Shown here piece after piece: positions 34,621 through 42,424 of a stretch of DNA of 64,000 nucleotides (position 1 is the first letter of the stretch; every line of letters begins with the position of its first letter). The notes below the pieces were generated by a model that saw only the letters and a list, made by a program, of their open reading frames with translations, did not search any database and was not told the origin of the DNA. The stretch is from Aminobacter niigataensis (GTDB taxonomy: Bacteria > Pseudomonadota > Alphaproteobacteria > Rhizobiales > Rhizobiaceae), in contig NZ_JACHOT010000002.1 in assembly GCF_014200015.1 (NCBI RefSeq), positions 310,001 to 374,000 on the forward strand, in the 5' to 3' direction. The position numbers and the translations under genes were made by a program.

Positions 34621-36231
34621 TCAGACGGCGGCCAACCACGTATCCTGGAGCTGCCGGAAGTGTTCGTCTTCCGTGTATTTGCCTAGGTTACGAATCCGCC
34701 TGGACATGCCGAGATACTGATTGGACCAGAACAGAACCAAGCGGCCCGCTTCGTTCAGCGCGGCCACATCCATGTCATTGACGAGGGCCCTTCGTTGCGC
34801 AGGGTCCAGCGTGCCTGACTGCTTTTCATACAGTTCGTCGACTGCTGGCACACACAGCGCAGAGTAGTTTCGGTCGCCGTTGCAGGTGTACAGATTGAAC
34901 ACTGTGTCCGGATCGTCAGCGCCGGAATTCTGGTTCCACGCCGCAACGTCGAAATCCTTGCCGTTCAGCTTGTCGTTCGCCTCCGCGTCGTCGAGCAGCT
35001 GCAACTCGGGATCGAAACCAAGGCGCTGCAGAGCGCTTTGACAGTAGATGGCGGTCTTCTCGAAAGTGCTGGTGCGCCGCGACAATATCTTGAACTTATG
35101 GCCTACAAGCCCAGCGTCAGCGATGACCTTCTTGGCAGCCTCAGTATTGGCTGCAGGGTCGCCACTGTATCCCGGCACCTTCGCTAGAAGGGCCGCTGGA
35201 AGCTCCCACTTGCCGCCCGCAGGCATCGCTCCGCCGATCGTTCCATCGCCCGCGACGATCACCTTCGTCGCCTCCACACGGTCCAAGCCCAGGCTGATCG
35301 CTTGCCGGACCGCAGGATTGTCCCATGGCTTGCGTTGCGTGTTGAAGACCAATGTCCGAAAGCTGACGCTTGAACTCGAAGGCGTGGTGATCAGGTCTCC
35401 AAAGTCCTTCCGCGCCCGAGCGGCATCGTCGCTGGTCAGGGCATCGTAGAGCAGGATCTGACCAGTCCGGAAATATGCGAGAGCCGCTCCCGGATCGGTG
35501 ACAATGTAGAACTTGATCCCGTCCAGGTATGGCCTATCGGGGACGTGGTAATCGTCGTTTCTGACAAGTTCGAGGCTCACGCCGATCTTGTAATCTTTGT
35601 ATTTGAACGGACCAGATCCGACGATCTTTTTTTCGAAGGCACCTTCTTCTGCCAGATGCTTGGGTAGGATCATCATCCAGCCATTTGCGAGCGTCGCCAG
35701 AAACGAGGGCGACTGACGCGACAGCTTGAAAATCACAGTGGTGGCATCAGGCGTGACTATCTCCTCCACCGAGGACAACGCAGCCCGCCGCGGACTTACC
35801 TTCGCCGTCTTGATCGTCTCGAACGTGTGTTTGACATCAGCCGAAGTCAGCGGCTGGCCGTCATGAAAGCGCACATTCGGCTTGAGCTTGAACGATACTT
35901 CCTTGCCGTCAGGGGCGACGTTCCATTCTGTGGCAAGGTCGCCGACAATCTTCGTTGGGTCGGCTACGTCGTACATCACAAGCTTGCTGTAGCAGGGTGC
36001 GACGGCATACAGCGTCCGCGAAGTCGTGTTGGCGATGGGATCGAAATTTGGAGGCTCACTCCTGAATTGTGTCGTCAGGATGCCGCCCCGCATCGGTGTC
36101 TCGGAACCTTGTGCCGAGAGCGGCGAGATATAGAAGCCAAGGCCAGCTGCGGCTCCGCCTGCGCTCAACGCCGCCAGGAAACTGCGCCGATGCAGCCGAG
36201 TCCAGTCTAGCTTAGATGGGTCAAATTCCAT
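34621..36231 (-). CDS. Tat-exported SBP_bac_5 solute-binding protein 2
   Basis: 536 residues from the ATG at 36231, which places the twin-arginine signal correctly (LHRRSFLAALSAGGAAAGLG). Family signatures: SEPPNFDPIANTTS, CYSKLVMYDVADP, VGDLATEWNVAPDG and FHDGQPLTSADV. The end (HFRQLQDTWLAAV) is a variant of the tail in the sister proteins. It is adjacent to protein 1, so this module has two different ligand receptors. A 12-residue longer start at 36267 is less likely. Confidence 0.9.
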   Translation of the reverse strand: MEFDPSKLDWTRLHRRSFLAALSAGGAAAGLGFYISPLSAQGSETPMRGGILTTQFRSEPPNFDPIANTTSRTLYAVAPCYSKLVMYDVADPTKIVGDLATEWNVAPDGKEVSFKLKPNVRFHDGQPLTSADVKHTFETIKTAKVSPRRAALSSVEEIVTPDATTVIFKLSRQSPSFLATLANGWMMILPKHLAEEGAFEKKIVGSGPFKYKDYKIGVSLELVRNDDYHVPDRPYLDGIKFYIVTDPGAALAYFRTGQILLYDALTSDDAARARKDFGDLITTPSSSSVSFRTLVFNTQRKPWDNPAVRQAISLGLDRVEATKVIVAGDGTIGGAMPAGGKWELPAALLAKVPGYSGDPAANTEAAKKVIADAGLVGHKFKILSRRTSTFEKTAIYCQSALQRLGFDPELQLLDDAEANDKLNGKDFDVAAWNQNSGADDPDTVFNLYTCNGDRNYSALCVPAVDELYEKQSGTLDPAQRRALVNDMDVAALNEAGRLVLFWSNQYLGMSRRIRNLGKYTEDEHFRQLQDTWLAAV

Positions 36232-36280
36232 GGTTTCCTCCCACTGAAATCGAGCGGCCTGCGACATCGGCGATCTAAGT

Positions 36281-37054
36281 TCAGGTATCTCCCGCCTGCT
36301 TCACCGCCTGGATCATCTCGGCATAGCTGCGCCGCATGAGCTGGTACTCCGGCTCCATGCGGACGATCCGCATGCCGTGTTCAATCCACCAGGCCGCTTG
36401 GTCCAGCCCCTCCGATGTCGTCCGGAACGTGTTGCAAATCTGCTTTCCGGCATCCAAGGCAGCGAAGTAGATGCGTTTCCTCAGTTCGATTATCTGGTCG
36501 CTATAGCGATCGGTGGGCGTGCCCAGGCTGAGCGACAGATCGCCAGGCCCGCACATCACAACGTCGAGCTCGGGCACCGCCAGAATTTCCTTGAGGTTCT
36601 CCAAACCTTCACGGGTCTCGATCTGAACTCCAACGATGACCTCTGTCTGCGACCACGCGAAGTATTCGGCATCGGACATGTCGCGAAAACGGATAGGCCG
36701 ATTTGAGACCCTCTTGCCCTTGGGGGGATAGTGAACAGCATCAACCAATGCATGTAGGTCTGCTGCGCTGTTGCAGGTGGGGATGTGGATGAACTGCACC
36801 CCCATGTCCAACAAGTTCATGATTTCCCAGGGGTCGTTGCGGCAGCGCGCAGTAGTCGTCATCCCGTACGAATATGCCGTGTTGACCATGTTGCGCATGT
36901 CACGATGGTCGATCGCGAAGTGGTAAGGATCCAGCGACACCAGATCGGAACCGACAGTGCCGGCGATTTCGACGAGCCCCGGCTCCGCAAACTTGATCAT
37001 CGGCCCGACCGCCACCTTACCCGCCGTGTAAAGCTCCTTGACCCGATTTCGCAT
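36281..37054 (-). CDS. HpcH/HpaI aldolase-family protein (module 1)
   Basis: 257 residues, class II metal-dependent aldolase fold. Landmarks are VGPMIKFAEPGLVEIAGTVG (start), VGVQIETREGLENL with the metal-binding Glu, and MCGPGDLSLSLG with the metal-binding Asp. The family cleaves 2-keto-3-deoxy acids or related 4-hydroxy-2-oxoacids to pyruvate and an aldehyde. It is the first gene of a leftward operon that continues into two binding-protein genes. A paralogue lies at 54698. Confidence 0.87.
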   Translation of the reverse strand: MRNRVKELYTAGKVAVGPMIKFAEPGLVEIAGTVGSDLVSLDPYHFAIDHRDMRNMVNTAYSYGMTTTARCRNDPWEIMNLLDMGVQFIHIPTCNSAADLHALVDAVHYPPKGKRVSNRPIRFRDMSDAEYFAWSQTEVIVGVQIETREGLENLKEILAVPELDVVMCGPGDLSLSLGTPTDRYSDQIIELRKRIYFAALDAGKQICNTFRTTSEGLDQAAWWIEHGMRIVRMEPEYQLMRRSYAEMIQAVKQAGDT

Positions 37055-37351
37055 TTCGTCTCCTCGCTCACAGCGAAAGAGCCTTCAACGCACGCACTAG
37101 GCAATCGAGTTTTTTGCGGCAGCCTTTGACTTCAGCTCATGCTGGGAAGGCGGCCGTGTTCCGGTCGAATGGGCCCTAGCAGCACCCTGCCAATTTCTTC
37201 GACCTTCAGCTTCGCCGGCGACACGACCTGCCGCCATCGAAACAGGCTGTTGCCGGGGCGGGAGCACAACGAGCGGGCAACATGTTTGCTGCGTCTGACT
37301 GAAGGACGATTAAGCTCCACTGAGCCACCGGGCGGCCAAGGCCACGCATGG
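37055..37351. other. Non-coding interval upstream of the aldolase operon
   Basis: About 297 nt between two leftward genes. It should carry the promoter of the aldolase/binding-protein operon. The only open frame (37132-37320, reverse) has no family match or Shine-Dalgarno and was left out. Confidence 0.4.
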
Positions 37352-37780
37352 TCATACCTCCTGGCCCCAGCGGCCGTGGTGCGGGTGATCAGCGGCCGTA
37401 TTCACGGAAGAACCGCGGCAGCTGAAGTGGCCCGCAGCGCTCGATCGGCTTCCACTCATCGGTTCGCAGCCAGGCGCCATTGACGCGCCCACGCTCCTGT
37501 CCTTGGCGGGATCGAAATGAATGCCTTGGAACTCGGCAGCGAAGACTTCAGCATCGGATCGGCTCGCAAAGCAATAGAGCCGAAAATCCTCGCTTTTGCC
37601 GTTCGGCCATTTCGCCGTGACCTGCAGTGTCTTGGGGTGAGGCTCGAAGCGCTCGCAATACCGCGCGAGGAGATCGTAGTTCTCCATGCAGCACAGGTCA
37701 TTCGGCAACGCTACCTGATGAGGCAGGTTCTTACGGATATGCCAGCGCTTTGAGTTTTCACGCTTCTTCGCAGCGGTCAT
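37352..37780 (-). CDS. Hypothetical protein coupled to a small zinc-ribbon gene
   Basis: 142 residues from the ATG at 37780, which overlaps the TGA of the upstream gene (ATGA). The part up to about residue 80 looks folded: KRWHIRKNLPHQVALPND, MENYDLLARYCERFEP, LYCFASRSDAEVFAAEFQG and HFDPAKDR. From there the sequence turns low-complexity (SGSRSSAAGHFSCRGSS), which may reflect a frameshift near the natural C-terminus. No function is known. Confidence 0.5.
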   Translation of the reverse strand: MTAAKKRENSKRWHIRKNLPHQVALPNDLCCMENYDLLARYCERFEPHPKTLQVTAKWPNGKSEDFRLYCFASRSDAEVFAAEFQGIHFDPAKDRSVGASMAPGCEPMSGSRSSAAGHFSCRGSSVNTAADHPHHGRWGQEV

Positions 37781-38022
37781 CCTTCTCGCCGCCCCTTCAA
37801 CAGTGCCAACAGCTCCTCGTACTTGGCACCGCACCGATCGTAGACACTCAGGCTGCTGGCATTAGGGCAGCCTACGCGGGCGACAATCTCATCCAACAAG
37901 TGAGCCAGCGTGCGGTCTCCCCCCGTTCGGACCATCGTTTCCCGGTCGTATTGCTTTCGCATCCCGCACTTCTCGCATGAGACGATGACCTTGTCGGACG
38001 GAAATTCGGAGAGCTTTGGCAT
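37777..38022 (-). CDS. Small zinc-ribbon-like hypothetical protein, 81 aa
   Basis: 81 residues from the ATG at 38022. Four Cys in two pairs (VSCEKCGM, then RVGCPNASSLSVYDRCG) suggest a zinc-binding module, followed by a helix EELLALLKG. It resembles the short zinc-ribbon proteins scattered in rhizobial genomes, but I cannot name the family. It is translationally coupled to the gene at 37352. Confidence 0.55.
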   Translation of the reverse strand: MPKLSEFPSDKVIVSCEKCGMRKQYDRETMVRTGGDRTLAHLLDEIVARVGCPNASSLSVYDRCGAKYEELLALLKGRREG

Positions 38023-38300
38023 GAGAACGAAATAGGAACAAATACCTTGCGGAGTCAATTCACATTGCAGCCGGGCAAGCTCGGTGCTTCTCTCGTCATG
38101 AGGAAGAGAGAGGCGCTGATGAAGGACGGTTCCCTCCAAGATTTCATCGCCGAATTGCTCCGGGCGGCAAATAATCCTGCGCGCGTACGCGACCGGAAAT
38201 AGGTCGCCTGCTCCACCATGCCGCATCTACCATTCGGAATTTTCGAGACCAGATCGGTTACTCGGAAACCCCAGCGAACGATTCCGGCCCTGGTGACATC

Positions 38301-38453
38301 GTGTTCGAGCTCTTGGCAGTGGCTGACAATGCCGATCACGCCTCGAACGAGGAAGTTTCTGCGATGATTATTAAAGCTGTCGAGCTCATCCGAGATGCCA
38401 GGACGTTGCTACAAGCGCGTCTTGAAATCGAGGCTGAAATGAAGCCGACCTAA
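38301..38453 (+). CDS. Possible small protein, 50 aa
   Basis: A GTG-started frame gives VFELLAVADNADHASNEEVS, then AMIIKAVELIRDARTLLQAR and a short acidic end, stop TAA at 38451. The frame is open back to 38175 but has no ATG and no Shine-Dalgarno. The amphipathic, amino-acid-like composition suggests it may be real. It converges on the SRAP gene, 9 nt from its stop. Confidence 0.3.
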   Translation: MFELLAVADNADHASNEEVSAMIIKAVELIRDARTLLQARLEIEAEMKPT

Positions 38454-38462
38454 CGTCGACCG

Positions 38463-39161
38463 TTAGGGATCGATCGGATCGAGGATATCCGGTGTGTCGT
38501 TTTTCGGGGAACCGACCTTCCGTCCGATCTTCCACATCGTCATCAAATCCGACGGGAACGGCTTCATAAGGTCCGCTGGGTCGGCCTCCGGCCCTATCCA
38601 TCGCGCGTAATCCGCCGGCGCCAGGATAACGGGCATGCGGTCATGGATCGTCGCCATGAGTTCATTTGGTGCGCACGTGACGATGCAGAAGGTGCGAAGC
38701 AGCTCGCCATTTGCCGGATTGCGCCAGATGTCGAAGATTCCGGCCAAGGCGAAGGGAGCGCCATTCTTCATCGCGATGGCGTAGGGCTGCTTGTCCTTGC
38801 CTGAACCGTGGATATCCTTCCACTCGAAATAGCCGTCGATCGGCACTAGGCAGCGCTTCGTGGCATAGGCGCGCTTGAACATGCCGTTAGAGCCGATGGA
38901 CTCGGAGCGAGCATTGACGGGTGGAGGACGGCCCGAACTGGCTTCCTTCTGCCAGGATGGCACCAGCCCCCATTTCGCCGAGACGAACATCGCACTGCCC
39001 TTTTGGGCCTCGTCCTGGACGATGATCGGGTACAGCAGGCTTGGCGCGCCATTGTAGCGAGGAAAGCTGTTGTCGAGCGCGCCGACGGCTGCGGGGTCGG
39101 CAAAACCGAAGCTCCGCACCATCTCGGCAAGGGTCGATTTGACAAAGACACGGCCGCACAT
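38463..39161 (-). CDS. yedK: SRAP/YedK (HMCES)-type abasic-site processing protein
   Basis: 232 residues. It begins MCGRVF, where Cys2 becomes the catalytic N-terminal residue that forms a covalent link to abasic sites in single-stranded DNA. NARSES (Asn and Arg of the pocket), RCLVPIDGYFEWK (catalytic Glu), FALAGIFDIW and IHDRMPVIL (active-site His) are present. This is the complete SRAP fold. It protects abasic sites during replication. Copies on mobile DNA are common beside other DNA-repair or defence genes. Confidence 0.92.
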   Translation of the reverse strand: MCGRVFVKSTLAEMVRSFGFADPAAVGALDNSFPRYNGAPSLLYPIIVQDEAQKGSAMFVSAKWGLVPSWQKEASSGRPPPVNARSESIGSNGMFKRAYATKRCLVPIDGYFEWKDIHGSGKDKQPYAIAMKNGAPFALAGIFDIWRNPANGELLRTFCIVTCAPNELMATIHDRMPVILAPADYARWIGPEADPADLMKPFPSDLMTMWKIGRKVGSPKNDTPDILDPIDP

Positions 39162-39392
39162 AGGCCAAAGTGACGCTCAAGTAGAAAATTAGCAATGGCT
39201 CTGCCACCATTGCCAAGATCTACCGAGAGATCAAATGACTGATCGGAGATGTCCGTGTTTCGTTGTCTGAAATGAGGCGCAAGCTCGCTGACAAGTCAGG
39301 GCCGAAAGCGTTCGGTCTGGCCCGAGCATTGGGACTGAGAAAGCCCCTAGGTGCTTGAACATTGGCCTACGACGCTTCTCGCCCACCGCCGC

Positions 39393-40178
39393 TCAACTAA
39401 GCATCGCTCCGTCCAGCAGCAGTATGGTTATCACGCCTTCACCCGGCACCCGGAAGGACTGCTCGGTAACCTCATACCGGGGTGCCGCATGATTATCGAA
39501 CCAAGCGTCAGCCCCGATCTTCCTGGGAAAACTCTGATCTTGGGTGTTCGCGTTGTGCAAGAGCTCGAAAGCAAAGCTCTCACGATCGAGGTCGGGCTTC
39601 GGAAACCAGTAGCCGGGAATGCCGTCGGCGGAGCGATGCCACTTTCGCCCTCCGGTCCCATGCGTGATCATCATGGCATTGCCATAAAGCCCGCTAGTTA
39701 CCATCCTGATCAGCGTCGCCGTCAGGCTTGTGTTGAAAGTGCCAGCGACCAACTTGAGCGCGTTGAGGTCGAGCCGCCTGTGAGGCTTGCACTCCGCCTT
39801 GAACATTGTCCAGGGCATCAGCAGGTCTGCAGCGTACTGGTCCGCGGCACGTTCCACCGCGTTGGTCTTCGAGAACTTTCCGATATCGGTGGCGCGGCAC
39901 GCAACGGTCTCGCCCCTATGATACGCCCAATGTCCCAGCTCATGCGCGATTGAGAAGCGCTCGCGCTGGATCATGCCGCCTGGGGTTACGGAGATGATGC
40001 CTTTGTTGCCACGGCCCGTGATCATCGCCTCACAGCACTTCAGGCACCGCCGTTTGATGCGAAGCCCGACATAGTAGGCAATCGCTTCGAGGTCGATGTC
40101 TCGGGGTGCTGTGATGCCGAGCGACTTCAAAAGTGAGTCAGCCGACAGGTTCCTCGGTATGGGGTCAATTCTCTTCAT
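39393..40178 (-). CDS. ImmA/IrrE-family metallo-endopeptidase
   Basis: 261 residues from the ATG at 40178, overlapping the stop of the upstream gene by 14 nt. The zinc site is SIAHELGHWAYHRG (HExxH), and the downstream helix ERAADQYAADLLMP gives the third ligand in the usual ExxA..FAxxLLMP setting. A Cys pair (RRCLKCCEAM) lies before it. The C-terminal 110 residues form an uncharacterised domain. These peptidases typically cleave a repressor or anti-sigma on stress. It is the third gene of a leftward operon with the sigma-like gene, so a regulatory role is likely. Confidence 0.85.
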   Translation of the reverse strand: MKRIDPIPRNLSADSLLKSLGITAPRDIDLEAIAYYVGLRIKRRCLKCCEAMITGRGNKGIISVTPGGMIQRERFSIAHELGHWAYHRGETVACRATDIGKFSKTNAVERAADQYAADLLMPWTMFKAECKPHRRLDLNALKLVAGTFNTSLTATLIRMVTSGLYGNAMMITHGTGGRKWHRSADGIPGYWFPKPDLDRESFAFELLHNANTQDQSFPRKIGADAWFDNHAAPRYEVTEQSFRVPGEGVITILLLDGAMLS

Positions 40179-40536
40179 CGTCGTCAGCTTCGAGCTCGGC
40201 AAGATCTTCCAAGATGGCATCAAGATCGCCATCCATGGAACCGTCTCCGAAACGAGCCGCCAGCGTCAGACCAGCCGTCAGGTCACCCGCTTTCGCTCGG
40301 TCATAAAGCTTTCTGGCATTCTCGATCCCCTGAGGTGCTACGCTCTGCTTCATCGAAGCCGCGAATACACCTTCCCTCGCGCGCTGTAGTCGGGCTTTCG
40401 CGAGACGCGCTTCCGCATCGTCAGTTGCCTTCTGGAGCAGCAACAGGCTCTCCGCGTCCTCGGGACCGACTGGGGTATCATCCGCCAGTATGAACTCCAG
40501 CAGGCTGTCTACCGCATCCTTCTTGCTGTCACCCAT
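40165..40536 (-). CDS. Acidic hypothetical protein between sigma-like factor and peptidase
   Basis: 123 residues from the ATG at 40536, which shares its A with the TGA of the sigma-like gene (TGATG). A helical N-terminal half with Leu repeats (SLLEFILADDTP, SLLLLQKATDDAEARLAKAR) is followed by a middle segment resembling Sel1/TPR-like helices (ARKLYDRAKAGDLTAGLTLA) and a very acidic end (EDLAELEADDDEEN). No family recognised. Its place suggests an anti-sigma-like partner or peptidase substrate, which is inference only. Confidence 0.6.
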   Translation of the reverse strand: MGDSKKDAVDSLLEFILADDTPVGPEDAESLLLLQKATDDAEARLAKARLQRAREGVFAASMKQSVAPQGIENARKLYDRAKAGDLTAGLTLAARFGDGSMDGDLDAILEDLAELEADDDEEN

Positions 40537-41126
40537 CAGGAGCGTCCTTCCTTCGCCCGGTACTCCGTGCATATCTTATCAATGTGGCGATTCAAACGCG
40601 TACGAAGCGTGGCAAGTTGCTTCACATCTACGCCAAGCTCCTCCTGGAGCTCCTTGCCCCTCAGATCGCACTGGATGCCTGCCCATAGCAGCTCCAGGTC
40701 CTCATCGCCCGCGATACGTGTCTCCAGTACCGACACGATCTCCTCAACCAAGGCCTTATTCCGAAGATCTTCAGAGTCGTCATTGGCGGCCACCCGTGGA
40801 AGATCGTCAGGCCGAACTACGGACATCTTGTTCTTAAGACGCACGACCTTACCTTCGTCGGTCAAGAACATTCGGTCGCTGAGGAGGCTCTTCATCACAC
40901 CTGCGAAGTAGGCGGTGAATGGCTGCGAAATCGGCCAGAGCCGCCTCCCTTCAGCCATTCGGACATAAGCCTCACTGATCAGCTCTTCGCGCGTGACGTA
41001 GGTTCCTCGCGCCGCGAGCACACTTGCAGCATTGGCCAGGTTGCGCCGATCGATATCCGGCAGCCCATGAAAGGCCGCCAATGCGTCATCTACCGGATGA
41101 CAGCGGTCGTCCCCACCTTGATCCAC
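40536..41126 (-). CDS. ECF-like RNA polymerase sigma factor
   Basis: 196 residues. A region 2-like segment reads TYVTREELISEAYVRMAEGR, then PFTAYFAGVMKSLLSDRM, matching the E-x-x-L-x-x-E-A-x-x-R and W/Y-F-x-x-x-x-S-x-x-D-x pattern. A region 4-like HTH is DLRGKELQEELGVDVKQLAT, then LRTRLNRHIDKI. The linker is acidic. It is the promoter-proximal gene of the leftward operon and is divergent from the ubiquitin-like operon, so it probably controls one or both directions. Confidence 0.65.
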   Translation of the reverse strand: MDQGGDDRCHPVDDALAAFHGLPDIDRRNLANAASVLAARGTYVTREELISEAYVRMAEGRRLWPISQPFTAYFAGVMKSLLSDRMFLTDEGKVVRLKNKMSVVRPDDLPRVAANDDSEDLRNKALVEEIVSVLETRIAGDEDLELLWAGIQCDLRGKELQEELGVDVKQLATLRTRLNRHIDKICTEYRAKEGRS

Positions 41127-41215
41127 GAAGCTCTCCGAACGCCGACTTCCGGAACCCTAACACCGTATCCCCCGATCCCAATCCCAGTGTCCATCATGGA
41201 TGCGCGCGAGGCGGC

Positions 41216-41249
41216 GGATTCCGACAATTTTTCTTCTCTGTCGGAATCC
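41216..41249. promoter_or_regulatory. 11-bp perfect inverted repeat in the divergent control region
   Basis: GGATTCCGACA (41216-41226) and TGTCGGAATCC (41239-41249) are exact reverse complements separated by a T/C-rich 12-nt spacer. It lies 71 nt before the Ubl-E2 start and 89 nt from the sigma-like start. It is a likely operator for a dimeric regulator, or a regulatory stem-loop in the rightward leader RNA. Confidence 0.65.
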
Positions 41250-41320
41250 TGCGGGTCGTCCGCATCACCTTTGGACCACCCAACGTCTTACGATCAACGC
41301 GAATACAGGACACAAGACAC

Positions 41321-42424
41321 ATGACCACCGTAACTACCACCCAAGGCTCCGGCCGTAATGCTACCGTCGAAATCGCAGGGCTGGACCTTGCCTTCCGCAG
41401 ATTCGAATTGGACACCGAAACCCCAACGGGAGGCAAGATCGCCCGCGCCGCTGGATTCGACAGTTCACAGCGCCCTTATGTCCTCCAGTGGATGGAGGAT
41501 GGCGACTTCGAGGGGATCCGTGTCCAGGAAGAGGCAGATATTGGCAAGGGCACCAAGTTCATCATCGCCGAGAGCGATGGGACGAATCGCATCGCCATCA
41601 ACGGCAACGAACTGGACTGGCCGGCGGAGTCCGTTTCGGGCGGGATCATCCGGAAGCTCGGCAGGATTCCTTCCGAAACGCCTATCTATCTCGAGCGCGT
41701 CGGGCAGCCTGATCGCATCATCGAGGACGCTGAAGTCATCAAGATCTCGAAGGGCGGCATCGAGGAGTTCAAGACCCGCGAGCCGCAGGTGTGGAAGCTC
41801 AACGTCCAGGGCAAGCACATCGAATCCAGGGCGCCCACTATTACGGTAGTCGACGCGCTTACCACCGCAGGCTTCGACCCGCACATGTGGATCATCATCC
41901 TGAAGGTCCATGGGCAGCCGAAGAAGCAGCTTGCAGTCGGCGACACGATCGACCTACGCACACCGGGCATAGAGAAGGTCCGGCTCATCGCGAAGGACGT
42001 GAACAACGGTGAGGCGCGTCCCTCGATGTTGCGCGAATTCCCCCTTCTCGAAGGCGATGAAACCTTCCTCGCCGATACTTCTCCAGTCTGGGAGACGACG
42101 ATCGAGGCTGGGCGCCGGTGGCTGATCATTCACGGCTATCCTGTTCCTGAAGGCTACACCGTTTCGTCGGTTGACCTCGCCTTGCTGGTCCCCCCGAACT
42201 ACCCGCAGGCAGAGATCGACATGTTCTACGTCGATCCGCCACTCCGGAAAATCTCGGGCGGCACAATTCCCTGCACGGAAGCCACGGAACAGATCGCCGG
42301 GCGCAGCTACCAGCGCTGGTCGCGCCACCGCGGCCCCGGTTCTCGCTGGAGCTCCACGACGGACAACGTGATCACCCACCTCGCGCTTGTGGAGGAGGCG
42401 ATCGCCAAGGAGGTCGCAGAATGA
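41321..42424 (+). CDS. Triple ubiquitin-like repeats fused to a Prok-E2_E domain
   Basis: 367 residues from the ATG at 41321 (ACAGGA upstream). Three beta-grasp repeats of the multi-ubiquitin type lie at about 14-84, 88-152 and 155-227 (for example IAGLDLAFRRFELDTE, INGNELDWPAESVSG and VQGKHIESRAPTITV). An E2-like domain follows at about 235-360 with WLIIHGYPVPEGYT, LALLVPPNYPQAEIDMFYVD and GRSYQRWSRHR, the family E prokaryotic E2 pattern. Cys318 in IPCTEAT is a candidate acceptor. The Ubl repeats have no free C-terminal Gly, so they cannot be conjugated without cleavage. It is coupled by ATGA to the E1 gene. Confidence 0.85.
   Translation: MTTVTTTQGSGRNATVEIAGLDLAFRRFELDTETPTGGKIARAAGFDSSQRPYVLQWMEDGDFEGIRVQEEADIGKGTKFIIAESDGTNRIAINGNELDWPAESVSGGIIRKLGRIPSETPIYLERVGQPDRIIEDAEVIKISKGGIEEFKTREPQVWKLNVQGKHIESRAPTITVVDALTTAGFDPHMWIIILKVHGQPKKQLAVGDTIDLRTPGIEKVRLIAKDVNNGEARPSMLREFPLLEGDETFLADTSPVWETTIEAGRRWLIIHGYPVPEGYTVSSVDLALLVPPNYPQAEIDMFYVDPPLRKISGGTIPCTEATEQIAGRSYQRWSRHRGPGSRWSSTTDNVITHLALVEEAIAKEVAE

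Noticed and set aside
37132-37320. 62-residue reverse open frame upstream of the aldolase gene
   Set aside because: No Shine-Dalgarno, no family, and it lies in the expected promoter interval.
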